Shown here: positions 37,701 through 39,537 of the stretch, one piece after another
Position numbering within the stretch: the first letter of the stretch is position 1
Layout of the letters: every line of letters begins with the position of its first letter
Source of the DNA: Zygaena filipendulae
Taxonomy: Eukaryota; Arthropoda; Insecta; Lepidoptera; Zygaenidae
Direction of reading: 5' to 3'
DNA: 64,000 nucleotides
Assembly (NCBI GenBank): GCA_907165275.2
Contig: OU015662.1
Span: 8,625,501 to 8,689,500, forward strand
Translations under genes and position numbers: made by a program
The notes under the pieces: model-generated
Seen by the model: only the letters and a program-made list of their open reading frames with translations
Databases searched by the model: none
What the model was told of the DNA's origin: nothing

Positions 37701-38109
37701 TACAAGCGCGTACTATCTTTATGTATATATTATGTACTTTTATGTGTATTTTTTTCTTCAAAGCAACACATGATAATCACAATGGTATCAAATCACGTGC
37801 AATGCTAATCGATAACTCTACGCGGTATCAAGGTGTCCTATGATATCTTATCAACCCTATCTTTTCCATTATTTTCAGTATGCTGAAGCGAAACAAGCGG
37901 AGCTCGAAACTAATCTGTTCATCGCTGAAACAGCAGAAAGATCCCAGGAACAAGCGGAAGGTCAACAGCTAATGATAGAGTTCCTGCGTAAATGTAAACA
38001 AATACAGGAGGCGACCGCTTGTGATGATGAAATGATGGAAAAAATTGCGAGTCTGAAACGAGATCTGCTCGAGAAAAACAATCAATACATTCTATCGCTT
38101 CTTGCTTGA
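5534..38109 (+). CDS. MSH2: MSH2, DNA mismatch repair ATPase (16 exons, complete)
   Basis: MutS homolog 2, the common subunit of MutS-alpha (with MSH6), which binds base mismatches and short loops in nuclear DNA and recruits MutL proteins. Exons: 5534-5570, 5700-5749, 12606-12800, 22198-22389, 24514-24666, 26842-27077, 28014-28172, 29060-29267, 29829-29988, 30537-30711, 31406-31590, 33116-33334, 34357-34589, 35644-35735, 36248-36473, 37879-38109. All introns are GT-AG and all phases fit, giving 2751 nt and 916 residues, close to the usual 930-940. Domain order is complete: mismatch-binding and connector domains (exons 1-6), lever and clamp (6-12), ATPase (12-15), and a C-terminal helical dimerisation tail (16). 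Walker [10 protein letters not shown] starts at residue 666, Walker [14 protein letters not shown] at 741, and the FATHYHE histidine loop at 777. The start at 5534 is chosen because the first 29 residues align with the N-terminus of animal MSH2. Oddities: Ala replaces the near-invariant Pro in Walker A, GC content varies strongly between exons, and another gene lies inside intron 2. Confidence 0.95.
5700..5749 (+). CDS. MSH2: MSH2 exon 2
   Basis: A 50-nt microexon between a strong acceptor (CTTTTTTTTTCATTTACAG) and donor GAG|GTAGGT. It completes the split Asp codon and encodes [17 protein letters not shown], the counterpart of the conserved aromatic helix and LPE/MPE that precede KPxTTVR in other MSH2 proteins. 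It ends in phase 0, matching exon 3 nearly 7 kb away. Confidence 0.85.
6235..6441 (+). repeat. Retroposon family A copy (CTAGCTGTGCCCC ... TATTAGTAGGA)
   Basis: About 200 bp starting CTAGCTGTGCCCCACAG and ending TTTATAATATTAGTAGGA. This is the most frequent dispersed repeat of the window (about 20 copies, both strands). Conserved inner blocks are TTTCACCCGCG, GGGATAAAAAGTACCCTATG, CCCCTGACAACGTG and TTCAGCCGTTTTTGCGTGA. It has no coding capacity. The fixed 3' end and 5' variability suggest a non-autonomous SINE or LINE-tail family; the class is inferred. This copy lies in MSH2 intron 2, downstream of the nested gene. Confidence 0.7.
6567..6572 (-). promoter_or_regulatory. Possible polyadenylation signal of the nested gene
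   Basis: On the minus strand ATTAAA, the commonest variant of AATAAA, lies about 65 nt after the stop codon of the gene nested in MSH2 intron 2. No canonical AATAAA was seen closer. Single short motif, so weak. Confidence 0.35.
6637..10632 (-). CDS. Secreted Gln/Asn/Ser-rich repeat protein nested in MSH2 intron 2
   Basis: A 1331-residue open frame on the strand opposite MSH2. It begins with a signal peptide ([16 protein letters not shown], probable cleavage before KPEV), so the product is exported. Residues about 17-520 are low-complexity Ser/Gly/Tyr/His/Asn/Gln sequence. A hydrophobic patch ([16 protein letters not shown], near 245) and three related aromatic motifs occur here: [10 protein letters not shown] near 298, [10 protein letters not shown] near 430 and [10 protein letters not shown] near 517. 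The only two cysteines I found are CVVEC near 480. Residues about 525-850 are a tandem repeat. The tail (about 1290-1331) is Thr-rich, then ends [20 protein letters not shown], likely amphipathic. There is no enzyme motif. Composition and export suggest a structural secretion such as a sericin-like silk, cuticle or eggshell protein; that is inference. The ATG is 12 nt after a TTTACAG acceptor, so a noncoding exon precedes it. Confidence 0.85.
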   Translation of the reverse strand: MKRFFVIAVAWTLAIAKPEVYKEKEDFQFSRSSTDEGSKSGYYGAQRGNMGGNYERAHNMDSLAQRQMSGAVNQVQGELGESFHERTGSVYTAANSRGIYGSGNYDLSNLQGRNFEEGSRLHGSSYDSTHQSLSHGGYSAGHSATAHNSEYSSQSENSAYNSAYQRQAHSGSLQTNANGLQSDHLYDRSNNFGREATNADSIYYTQAGQRAQSNYGQRDLHSAINYGSNAQTRVVAGEPARVVLRPGTRIIIPIAAQTYDASQLSSQYHNGIANTDAESFTNSAHRGNALNNNAKNYESSYSYRKEWEKHNTQPVVVGPIPTVPMNSELYEDAQVASVGNHHYGTQEVGAQSSHTNNAYSNYNAHTKSASTSQSRYQTDHNAIEAQQHGASYGLTSDLHNNADLSLGGISNTGDIQTSSDTRPKSYHSSYSYHKSWERQGDPYVILPSSNGLYEGQVSQKLTSGTQASHSSNQYGSQYKQGCVVECDPNGHLRVARSASTGNSNLNNEANPYPYSYGRQSRWEDYDLGQQPVNQWDQTEDLGQQTQNYNQFQNFEQHPQNNEGLVDFGQQIQTNERIEDLGQHPQSSDSLVDFGQQTQRQLEDLGQHPQNSGSLVDFGQQMQTNEHLEDLGQHPQSSDSLVDFGQQTQTQLEDLGQHPQNSGSLVDFSQQMQTDEHLEDLGQRPQSGDSLVGFGQQTQTQLEALGQHPENSGSLVNFGQQMQTNEHLEDLGQHPQSSDSLVDFGQQTQTQLEDLGQHPQNSGSLVDFGQQMQPNEHLEDLGQHSQSSDSLVDFGQQTQTQLEDLGQHPQISDSLVNLGQQTQTQVQNLEQHLPNSDNLMDFSQQITNENIKDFEGQRLNSENANNAGQQTQNNWKDFRQFYNTMELGQETHNTWNHFAHMDHEVQNKNQFHFQKENQVNQQTQNLDVFGHNNINSGFNEQIKPVWEPAEDTQTPVANINANTQSHGLQDLWGKIDSLESQLTINNNNFGTNDYSNIHSHSNTNTYSENWAHEHQYNAASSQNAYHHSYSSSNNVNTANNDYKHNKNEKESNITMATYNDNKKKRLSDVGRGDIGYEEEIPVEVESSKDQEKNILQINKPHETTEEIHLTNTSNQTQSNHKQNFNDTQSNSVQTNNENIENGFSVVSIQQWLEQERQLQRGLKSNEITKRPTLSTSTHSTDIQKEITEHLSDEVQQSSKDHQFYGQTSDSLDQQITINDNLGQQVQTVWEPKDNLQQQAETQQFETQSLTNINSQGNDFYQQELESRRIHNGQLHEERSPQLPYRHVDPQVTVTTTSTVSDQTTTTQKPGFWSSVSNKFTNAKDKVVSWFRS
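8090..9060 (-). repeat. 150-bp (50-residue) dimeric tandem repeat in the nested gene
   Basis: Within the 1331-codon exon the sequence repeats every 150 bp (near-identical blocks begin at about 8370, 8520, 8670 and 8820, with more diverged copies on both sides). Each 50-residue unit is two related half-units: a 24-mer of type [18 protein letters not shown] then TQTQLE, and a 26-mer of type [18 protein letters not shown] then MQTNEHLE. About five full dimers are present, with degenerate units at the edges. Central copies are the most alike, the usual sign of unequal crossing-over. Confidence 0.9.
10645..11447 (-). other. Inferred 5'-UTR intron of the nested gene
   Basis: Minus-strand donor TTTTAG|GTAAGT at 11447 and acceptor TTTAATCTTTACAG at 10645 bound an 803-bp intron. 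Splicing would join the noncoding first exon to a point 12 nt before the start codon. Both signals are strong; the intron contains a family A repeat at 10935-11116. Inferred from signals only. Confidence 0.6.
10935..11116 (+). repeat. Retroposon family A copy
   Basis: Starts GACTAGCGGTCCGCACGG and ends TTTATAATATTAGTAGGAT, with all inner blocks of the family. It lies inside the inferred 5'-UTR intron of the nested gene, itself inside MSH2 intron 2. Confidence 0.7.
11448..11565 (-). other. Inferred noncoding first exon of the nested gene
   Basis: It runs from about 30 nt after the TATA box to the GTAAGT donor below 11448. It contains no long open frame. The 5' end is estimated from TATA spacing, so it is uncertain by a few bases. 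Confidence 0.5.
11591..11598 (-). promoter_or_regulatory. TATA box of the nested gene
   Basis: TATATAAG on the minus strand, about 30 bp upstream of the inferred first exon. A sharp TATA promoter fits a tissue-restricted, high-output secretory gene, in contrast to the CpG/E2F-type promoter region of MSH2. Confidence 0.5.
12236..12505. repeat. GACTCCGA-type dispersed repeat
   Basis: Begins GACGGAGCTTCGACTCTGACTCCGA and ends in AACTCCGACTCCGAC, with ACGCAATACTGATGATTTACGG inside. Two other copies occur at about 25985-26240 and 58913-59110 (opposite orientation; they read CGGAGTCGGAG). Short, noncoding, class unknown. Confidence 0.5.
12606..12800 (+). CDS. MSH2: MSH2 exon 3
   Basis: Acceptor TTGCACAG, donor TTG|GTGAGT, 65 codons. 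It encodes [19 protein letters not shown] and the rest of the mismatch-binding domain, to LVKKLLL. The [11 protein letters not shown] stretch corresponds to the conserved FDRGDFYTAHG of animal MSH2. The frame is open further upstream, with an ATG at 12567, but that ATG is intronic: the two small upstream exons restore the true N-terminus. Confidence 0.93.
12822..13108 (+). repeat. Retroposon family A, two overlapping copies
   Basis: Starts AACTAGCTATTCCCCGTGG only about 20 bp after the exon 3 donor. The ACCCGCGT-to-CCCCTGACAACGTG block occurs twice (12838 and 12951), so one copy is inserted in, or partly duplicated with, the other. Confidence 0.6.
13510..13690 (+). repeat. Retroposon family A fragments
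   Basis: CTAGCTGTGCCCCACGG at 13512 and a second GAGTTTCGGAATTCCCGCAG block at 13660. Truncated, without the usual 3' end. Confidence 0.5.
13837..14321. mobile_element. 485-bp foldback element with 157-bp arms
   Basis: Left arm 13837-13993 and right arm 14165-14321 are inverted copies of equal length with almost no visible mismatch (for example ATATCCCATCAAAAACATAA against TTATGTTTTTGATGGGATAT). The 171-bp loop is AT-rich and has no open frame. No clear target-site duplication. The near-identity of the arms implies a recent insertion or arm homogenisation. Located in MSH2 intron 3. Confidence 0.85.
15191..15523 (-). pseudogene. Helitron/PIF1-type helicase C-terminal remnant
   Basis: A 110-residue frame containing [20 protein letters not shown], then NLDPSQIKA and a VEYNQLR end. 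This matches the last helicase motif region of the PIF1-like helicase carried by Helitron rolling-circle transposons (VYVGLSR...LDGL.L...). Everything upstream, including the Walker motifs and the Rep nuclease, is missing, so it is a truncated copy. It abuts the piggyBac element. Confidence 0.75.
15735..16380 (-). pseudogene. piggyBac transposase remnant (C-terminal part)
   Basis: Minus-strand reading gives [18 protein letters not shown], a stop codon (TAA at 16188-16190) where a residue is expected, then [12 protein letters not shown]. Further on, HFPLKKE is followed by a Cys-rich tail ([14 protein letters not shown]... [10 protein letters not shown]). The NYxLFFDNxYTS block and the C-terminal zinc-like cysteines are the known piggyBac transposase signature. 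The in-frame stops, and the missing N-terminal half, show that it is not functional. Confidence 0.8.
16820..17595 (-). mobile_element. LINE 3' end inserted in the piggyBac element
   Basis: The minus-strand frame 17191-17505 encodes a reverse-transcriptase C-terminus of type [13 protein letters not shown]...[13 protein letters not shown], standard for the end of insect non-LTR ORF2. It is followed by a 3' UTR and a tail of ATTTG units (on the plus strand, five AAATC copies at about 16829-16850). 5'-truncated. A related 3'-UTR fragment (TTATTGCACA... TTTTCATAGGCAGCCT) lies at 21961-22075. Confidence 0.8.
18587..18672 (+). repeat. Retroposon family A fragment
   Basis: CTAGCTGTTGCCCGCTG to GGGATAAAAACCCC, then four CCCTA units (18652-18671). 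The CCCTA run is a slipped copy of the family's TACCCTATG block, not telomere. Confidence 0.5.
19440..19583 (+). mobile_element. Possible non-autonomous Helitron 3' end
   Basis: Ends with a GACACGCGCCCGCGTGTC hairpin followed by CTAG, the layout of Helitron 3' termini (hairpin, then CTRR). Two diverged copies of the same end occur at about 14620-14700 and 15000-15080, preceded here and at 14966 by ACATGTTTATGT. The expected T after CTAG is A here, so the class is tentative. Confidence 0.4.
20638..20850 (+). repeat. Retroposon family A copy (variant 3' end)
   Basis: CTAGCTGTGCCCCGCGG start, TTTCGGAATTCCCGCAGG block, then a diverged second half ending TTAAATATATTAGAT. It lies in MSH2 intron 3. 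Confidence 0.6.
21405..21592 (-). mobile_element. tRNA-derived SINE
   Basis: On the minus strand a tRNA-like head reads GATTGGCGTAGTATGCCACC (A-box-like) and, about 35 nt later, GGTTCCGGGTTCGATTCCC (B box GGTTCGATTCC). These are the internal RNA polymerase III promoter elements of tRNA-derived SINEs. No acceptor stem can be folded, so this is not a tRNA gene. Confidence 0.65.
21721..21957. mobile_element. Harbinger/Tourist-like foldback MITE, copy 1
   Basis: A 237-bp element that is almost entirely inverted repeat: CGGCCGTACTCAGAGTCG at one end, CGACTCTGAGTGCGGCGG at the other, with TTAAGTATAGATTTTTAAAA arms. It is flanked by TAA on both sides, the 3-bp target site of PIF/Harbinger elements. 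Related copies lie at 33370-33605 and 47351-47585. It lies just upstream of MSH2 exon 4. Confidence 0.8.
22198..22389 (+). CDS. MSH2: MSH2 exon 4
   Basis: Acceptor GGTTTTAG, donor AAG|GTAATT, 64 codons. It begins VRRYRVEIY, the conserved VRQYRVEVY of MSH2, and continues through [20 protein letters not shown], part of the mismatch-binding domain. Phase 0 at both ends. Confidence 0.93.
22660..23340 (+). repeat. Dispersed repeat with internal 290-bp tandem duplication and poly-T
   Basis: Starts AACCGACTTCCAAAAAGG, then a run of 45 T (22723-22767). A segment (GAAAGGG-ATACTCCCAA ... GGTCATCGGAACTACTC) is then present twice in tandem (about 22780-23060 and 23075-23335). The open frames in it are chance readings shared by both copies. 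Common repeat type in moth genomes; class not assigned. Confidence 0.6.
23554..23985. mobile_element. 432-bp foldback element with ~174-bp arms
   Basis: Left arm 23554-23727 and right arm 23813-23985 are inverted copies (AAACCGACTTCCAAAAACAC against GTGTTTTTGGAAGTCGGTTT). They share the CCGACTTCCAAAAA end with the neighbouring 22660-23340 repeat. A diverged half copy is at about 37330-37510. It lies in MSH2 intron 4. Confidence 0.75.
24242..24443. mobile_element. MITE with GTTAACCCACA inverted ends, copy 1
   Basis: Ends GATAAGCAATAGTGAGTGTG then TTAACCCACA on the left, and TGTGGGTTAACATGTTATTG then TTTATCGGCGTCCA on the right. Other copies lie at 44051-44342 and, broken by another MITE, at about 36973-37320. 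No coding capacity. About 70 bp before MSH2 exon 5. Confidence 0.65.
24514..24666 (+). CDS. MSH2: MSH2 exon 5
   Basis: Acceptor TGCGCAG, donor GAC|GTGAGT, 51 codons. It encodes [20 protein letters not shown] and ends in [17 protein letters not shown], the connector-domain strand in which animal MSH2 has IGPKECVLP. Phase 0 at both ends. Confidence 0.92.
25168..25385 (+). repeat. Retroposon family A copy, diverged
   Basis: TTGCTGTTCCCGGAAGTTTC start, TTCCCGCGGGAATTCCAGGA block, tail TTTATAATTAAGTAAGGA. It lies in MSH2 intron 5. Confidence 0.5.
25745..25870 (-). repeat. LINE 3'-tail fragment
   Basis: ATAGAATAGAATAGAATACA followed by CTTTATTGTACACC and CGATCTCTTCCAGACAAC. On the minus strand this is the 3' UTR and short-unit tail of a non-LTR element. 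The CGATCTCTTCCAGACAAC piece also occurs at 24023. Confidence 0.5.
26842..27077 (+). CDS. MSH2: MSH2 exon 6
   Basis: Acceptor CATTATAG, donor GGAAG|GTAAAA (phase 2), 236 nt. It encodes [20 protein letters not shown], then [18 protein letters not shown] and [20 protein letters not shown], the end of the connector and start of the lever domain. F-S-T-x-x-x-x-Q-D-L-N-R-L-L is strongly MSH2-specific. Its GC content is ordinary, in contrast to exons 7 and 8. Confidence 0.94.
27446..27985 (+). repeat. Three consecutive retroposon family A copies
   Basis: One copy at 27446-27610 ends just before a second start (CTAGCTGTTCCCCGCGG at 27613). A third inner block (GTTCCATCCGCGTTAG) begins near 27800 and ends CTTTATAATATTAGTAAGGA at 27985. 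Family members are head-to-tail, ending 28 bp before exon 7. Confidence 0.65.
28014..28172 (+). CDS. MSH2: MSH2 exon 7
   Basis: Acceptor GTGCGTCAG, donor AAACG|GTGGGT, 159 nt, phase 2 at both joins. It encodes [20 protein letters not shown] and [20 protein letters not shown], ending [20 protein letters not shown] and T-x-QGxR are the conserved lever residues. Very GC-rich. Confidence 0.92.
28188..28350 (+). repeat. Retroposon family A copy 15 bp after exon 7
   Basis: CTAGCTGTCCCCCGCGG start (28191), TTTCGGGATAAAAAGTACC block and CCCCCTACAACGTCACAAAC in place of the usual 3' half (a subfamily also seen at 55586, and on the other strand at 33668 and 57138). Confidence 0.6.
29060..29267 (+). 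CDS. MSH2: MSH2 exon 8
   Basis: Acceptor GCCGTAG, donor CAG|GTACAG, 208 nt. It encodes (R)[59 protein letters not shown] and YKIYQ. W-x-x-Q-P-L-x-D, I-x-E-R-L and P-D-L are invariant MutS lever positions. The polypyrimidine tract is poor, but phase and homology fix this acceptor: an upstream ATG at 29046 in the same frame is intronic. Confidence 0.9.
29330..29500 (-). repeat. Retroposon family A copy, reversed
   Basis: The plus strand reads TTTGTTACGATTTAACTCAA ... GGTGAAACCGCGGGAGAACAGCTAG, the reverse complement of a family A copy. It lies in MSH2 intron 8. Confidence 0.55.
29829..29988 (+). CDS. MSH2: MSH2 exon 9
   Basis: Acceptor CAATTTCAG, donor AGAG|GTGAGT (phase 1), 160 nt. It encodes [14 protein letters not shown], then [20 protein letters not shown] and DMDAVDR, the lever helix leading into the clamp. 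L-x-K-F-x-E/Q-M-I-E-x-T-x-D-M is conserved. Ordinary GC. Confidence 0.92.
30537..30711 (+). CDS. MSH2: MSH2 exon 10
   Basis: Acceptor ATTGCAG, donor TTTAG|GTGAAT, 175 nt. It encodes [20 protein letters not shown], a Gln/Ala-rich clamp coiled coil, and [18 protein letters not shown] to [13 protein letters not shown] and ARDLGLDxGKxIKL are signature clamp residues. GC-rich in the coiled coil. Confidence 0.93.
30893..31063 (+). repeat. Retroposon family A copy
   Basis: GGCTGTTGCCCGCGG to CGTATGCAAAGTTTCATGATG and ACTCACGTTCGCAATATTAAGGA. It lies in MSH2 intron 10, directly followed by a tRNA-derived SINE. Confidence 0.55.
31068..31245 (+). mobile_element. tRNA-derived SINE
   Basis: TTTGGTTTAGCGGTTAGCC (A box) and, about 35 nt on, CGCTGGTTCGATCCC (B box GGTTCGATCCC), followed by an unrelated body and a tail of TTTCAATTTCAATTCAA. 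It differs from the 21405-21592 SINE in both body and tail. It lies in MSH2 intron 10. Confidence 0.7.
31406..31590 (+). CDS. MSH2: MSH2 exon 11
   Basis: Acceptor TTTTTATAG, donor GCTG|GTGAGT (phase 1), 185 nt. It encodes [35 protein letters not shown] and EYEKEQDK-type helix ([16 protein letters not shown]) of the clamp and lever. R-V-T-x-K-E-E and V-x-F-x-x-x-x-L match MSH2. Ordinary GC. Confidence 0.93.
31668..31860 (+). repeat. Retroposon family A copy
   Basis: AGCTGTGCCCCGCGGTG start, GTTTCGGAATTCCCGCAGG, then AAGTCCCGTTGAAATCGGTC and CAGACAGACAAAAATTG. It lies in MSH2 intron 11. Confidence 0.5.
32205..32600. mobile_element. MITE-like element with GACACGTATTTTTTGC motif
   Basis: AATAGGCTATTTGACTACTT at one end, CTACCAGGCTATTG at the other. 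Inner blocks are TTAGTCCGTCAGTTATA, GACACGTATTTTTTGCTTTT and GTGACGTCACGCGACATTTCG. Related blocks are at 24760-24860, 30219-30480, 50020-50220 and, split by another transposon, at 52591-54316. Confidence 0.55.
33116..33334 (+). CDS. MSH2: MSH2 exon 12
   Basis: Acceptor GGGTGCAG, donor CGAG|GTGAGC (phase 1), 219 nt. It encodes [39 protein letters not shown] and [20 protein letters not shown], the lever end and start of the ATPase domain. L-D-x-x-x-S-F-A, Y-x-R-P and R-H-P/A-x-x-E are invariant MutS residues. One of the most GC-rich exons. Confidence 0.94.
33370..33605. mobile_element. Harbinger/Tourist-like foldback MITE, copy 2
   Basis: GCCGCACTCTCAGTCGACTT at the left, GTCGATTCTGAATGCGGCC at the right, with the same TTAAGTATAGATTTTTAAAA inverted arms as 21721-21957. 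It begins about 36 bp after the exon 12 donor. It would form a very long hairpin in the nascent transcript. Confidence 0.75.
33668..33862 (-). repeat. Retroposon family A copy, reversed
   Basis: The plus strand reads ACTTACTAATAATATAAAAA ... GATAAAACCGCGGGGGAGAGCTAG, reverse of the subfamily with the TTGTAGGGGGTAATC block. It lies in MSH2 intron 12. Confidence 0.6.
34070..34275. mobile_element. MITE with GGGCCCTTATTCACTATG ends, copy 1
   Basis: GGGCTCTTATTCACTATGAC on the left, an inverted GGTAAATAAAGTAAATAAGG-type end on the right, with a GCGTTAAGATAACGCGCC palindrome inside. A diverged copy of the 34660-34886 element. It lies in MSH2 intron 12, ending about 80 bp before exon 13. Confidence 0.6.
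34357..34589 (+). CDS. MSH2: MSH2 exon 13 (Walker A)
   Basis: Acceptor GTCGTCGCAG, donor CGG|GTACCC, 233 nt. It encodes [20 protein letters not shown], then the ATPase core to [17 protein letters not shown]. The P-loop is at residues 666-674. Animal and bacterial MutS proteins have GPNMGGKST; here codon 667 is GCG (Ala), one base from CCG (Pro). The S-T-F-M-x-E-M-L signature loop is intact. 48 of the 60 bases at 34501-34560 are G or C. Confidence 0.95.
34660..34886. mobile_element. MITE with GGGCCCTTATTCACTATG ends, copy 2
   Basis: 227 bp, GGGCCCTTATTCACTATGAC at the left and GGTCATAGAGAATAAGGGCCC (inverted) at the right. A solo end of the same family is at 37545-37594. It starts 70 bp after the exon 13 donor. 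Confidence 0.75.
34887..35065. mobile_element. MITE with GGACATGAAAAGCATAT ends
   Basis: Immediately adjacent to the previous MITE. Left end GGACATGAAAAGCATATGG, right end the inverted ATATGCTTTTCATGTCC, each followed inward by a TCGGAT/ATCCGA hairpin. 179 bp, noncoding. The only copy seen in the window. Confidence 0.7.
35091..35255 (+). repeat. Retroposon family A copy
   Basis: CTAGCTGTCCCCCGCGG, a short deletion of the TTTCACC block, then GGAATCCCAGGATGAACGAT as in the 25168 copy. It lies in MSH2 intron 13. Confidence 0.5.
35644..35735 (+). CDS. MSH2: MSH2 exon 14 (Walker B)
   Basis: Acceptor TAATCTACAG, donor GCTGA|GTAAGT (phase 2), 92 nt. It encodes [20 protein letters not shown] then [24 protein letters not shown] is the Walker B and D-loop signature of all MutS ATPases, with the catalytic Asp-Glu at 745-746. 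Ordinary GC between two very GC-rich exons. Confidence 0.95.
35764..35969. mobile_element. hAT-type MITE with 8-bp target duplication
   Basis: CAGTGGTGGGCAAAGTACGG at the left and GCCCACCACTG at the right, flanked by an exact 8-bp duplication GTTCAAAC (35756-35763 and 35970-35977). The 8-bp duplication and CAGTGGTGGGCAA terminus are typical of hAT superfamily deletion derivatives. 206 bp, no coding. It begins 29 bp after the exon 14 end. Confidence 0.9.
36248..36473 (+). CDS. MSH2: MSH2 exon 15
   Basis: Acceptor TGTGCGCAG, donor CAG|GTGAAC, 226 nt. It encodes [20 protein letters not shown], the Arg/Ala-rich middle, and [18 protein letters not shown]. FATHxHELT carries the switch histidine of the ATPase; S-x-G-x-H-V-A-x-L-A matches the conserved SFGIHVAELA. 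Very GC-rich. Confidence 0.95.
36499..36968. mobile_element. Possible MITE with GCGTTCCGTGG ends
   Basis: GCGTTCCGTGGATTCGCACG at the left, CCCACGGAATGCACACC at the right; repeats of CGTTCCGTGGCT inside (36620, 36905). Terminal similarity is short, so the boundaries are tentative. Confidence 0.4.
36973..37320. mobile_element. GTTAACCCACA-type MITE, interrupted by another MITE
   Basis: Left part 36973-37027 (TGGACGCCGATAAGCAGTAA) and right part 37197-37320 (ATGTTGAATATT, CACAAAATGGCGCCATAA) match 44051-44342. The right terminus is replaced by a diverged half of the 23554-23985 foldback (to about 37510). Confidence 0.55.
37028..37196. mobile_element. Nested 169-bp MITE, CAG target site
   Basis: TAGGGGGAGCATAAATTTTT at the left, inverted ATTCATGCTCCCCCTA at the right, flanked by CAG on both sides (37025-37027 and 37197-37199). 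Removing it and one CAG restores the TTGATACAGAA sequence of the host MITE, proving insertion order. Confidence 0.8.
37879..38109 (+). CDS. MSH2: MSH2 exon 16 (C-terminal, stop)
   Basis: Acceptor TTATTTTCAG, 231 nt ending in TGA. It encodes [14 protein letters not shown], then a helical tail [24 protein letters not shown] to [11 protein letters not shown]. This is the helix-turn-helix and dimerisation tail that closes MutS subunits. It is slightly shorter than vertebrate MSH2 and lacks the final basic residues. Only 25 of the 60 bases at 37981-38040 are G or C. Confidence 0.94.
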   Translation, partial: YAEAKQAELETNLFIAETAERSQEQAEGQQLMIEFLRKCKQIQEATACDDEMMEKIASLKRDLLEKNNQYILSLLA

Positions 38110-38640
38110 GTTTGTACTGTTTTTTTAATACTTAATATACAGAAAACACGTTTTTTTTTTTCTAATATTTAAAGTTGATGATAATTTATTTCCCTTACAA
38201 ATATATGAGTTAAATTACACTATGGCTCAGTAGGCACTTAACTCTTTGACCGCCATCCCCGTAATATCACGATCTACGAAGATGTGCTCCTGGGACCAGA
38301 TCAGACACCATTATGGTAATAAGAAACCACTGCACTTTTATATTAATTAAATATATAATACATTCCTAACACTAGGAGAAGTCATGCCCAAAGTGCGTGG
38401 TCTTTTTTACTTAATAAGGCTACAAAATGTGGCGGTTAGCGGGTTAAAGATTTTAGCGTGGTAGTGGTAATAGAATTATGTTCCTAATCAAAATTAGAAA
38501 ATAGCAAAAAGAAATGAATATGAATTTCATAGTCAGTTCCACTTGTTCGCTAGGAAAATTTGGTAACAAATCTTTTAGTTTGATACTTGTCCAACGTTTA
38601 TCCAAGAAGATAAAAGTCATCGCCAGCGTAGCTAACTTAC
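38110..38640. other. MSH2 3' flank, no further gene
   Basis: AT-rich. No canonical AATAAA closely follows the stop; a weak AATATA lies at about 38134. Nothing coding seen. Confidence 0.5.
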
Positions 38641-38652
38641 AGCATTCAAAAA

Positions 38653-38835
38653 CTAAGGGCGGCGCCACAGCCACGGCGGCGGCGGTGGTGGCGAAAACAA
38701 ATGGTAGACAACATAAGAACTAGGCCACAGCTATCTGCGACGCGCGCTGTGGCCAACTTCTTGTTGTCTATCATTTGTTTTCGTCGCCGCCGCCAACGCC
38801 ATCGCTGCCGCCGCGGCTGTGGCTGTGGCCAAAGG
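38653..38835. mobile_element. GC-rich foldback element
   Basis: CCACAGCCACGGCGGCGGCG, GAAAACAAATGGTAGACAAC on the left are inverted as GTTGTCTATCATTTGTTTTC, GCCGCCGCC, CGCGGCTGTGGCTGTGG on the right. The centre is CCACAG...CTGTGG. About 180 bp, almost all arm. Cruciform-forming foldback, class unknown. Confidence 0.7.
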
Positions 38836-38974
38836 GTAAGAGTTCGTTGCAATAATATTTTTTTCCCATCAGATTTTTGGGGGCGAGGGGCAGTACACGC
38901 TTAGACAGCAAACAAGCATGCAGAATAAAAAAATCACCAACGAATTTCAAATGGTATACACTAACACTGATTTT

Positions 38975-39275
38975 CCCCCTTAGCCGAGTTGAAAAACTAT
39001 GATCGTAAACATTATAGAAAACTAAGGAACGTATCGTCATGTCACGTGGTTAGTGACATGAATCGTACGTTCCTTAGTTTTCTATGCGTTAATTTGAGTT
39101 GAAATAATAGTAATAGAAAGTATCTAGTTCTTTTTAGGTATATTAAAAAGAAAATATTTTGAAATACCACTGTTCATATTATGTAACTTATATGCATTAC
39201 TAACACATTGTCTCCCGAGTTTATTTTGATCAAAAAAAAGTGTTGACGATCATAGATTGTCGACTTGGCTAAGGA
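38975..39275. mobile_element. MITE with CCCCTTAGCC ends, copy 1
   Basis: CCCCTTAGCCGAGTTGAAAA and inverted GTCGACTTGGCTAAGGAG. It carries GAAAACTAAGGAACGTA twice in inverted orientation (39019 and 39070). A shorter copy is at 59408-59564. Confidence 0.6.
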
Positions 39276-39328
39276 GTCCGAACTAATATAGGACATGTAC
39301 TTTGTGGTAAGATTTTTTTATATAACTA

Positions 39329-39537
39329 CTAGCTGCGCCCCGCGGTTTCACCCGCGGTAATTTTGAAGTTCCCGCGGGAATCCCGGGATAAAAAGTACCC
39401 TATGTCCTTCTCTGTACCCCTGACAACGTGCATGCCAAATTTCATCCAAATCCGTTCAGCCGTTTTTGCGTGATTGAGTAACAAACATCCAAACATCTAA
39501 ACATCCACACTTTCACATTTATAATATTAGTAGGATG
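39329..39537 (+). repeat. Retroposon family A, best-preserved copy
   Basis: CTAGCTGCGCCCCGCGG to CACATTTATAATATTAGTAGGAT, with every block intact, so it is the best reference copy in the window. The last ~66 bp plus flank (ACTCTCTGACTTATATATAG, TTATCTGTGGG) are duplicated in tandem to 39635. Confidence 0.75.
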
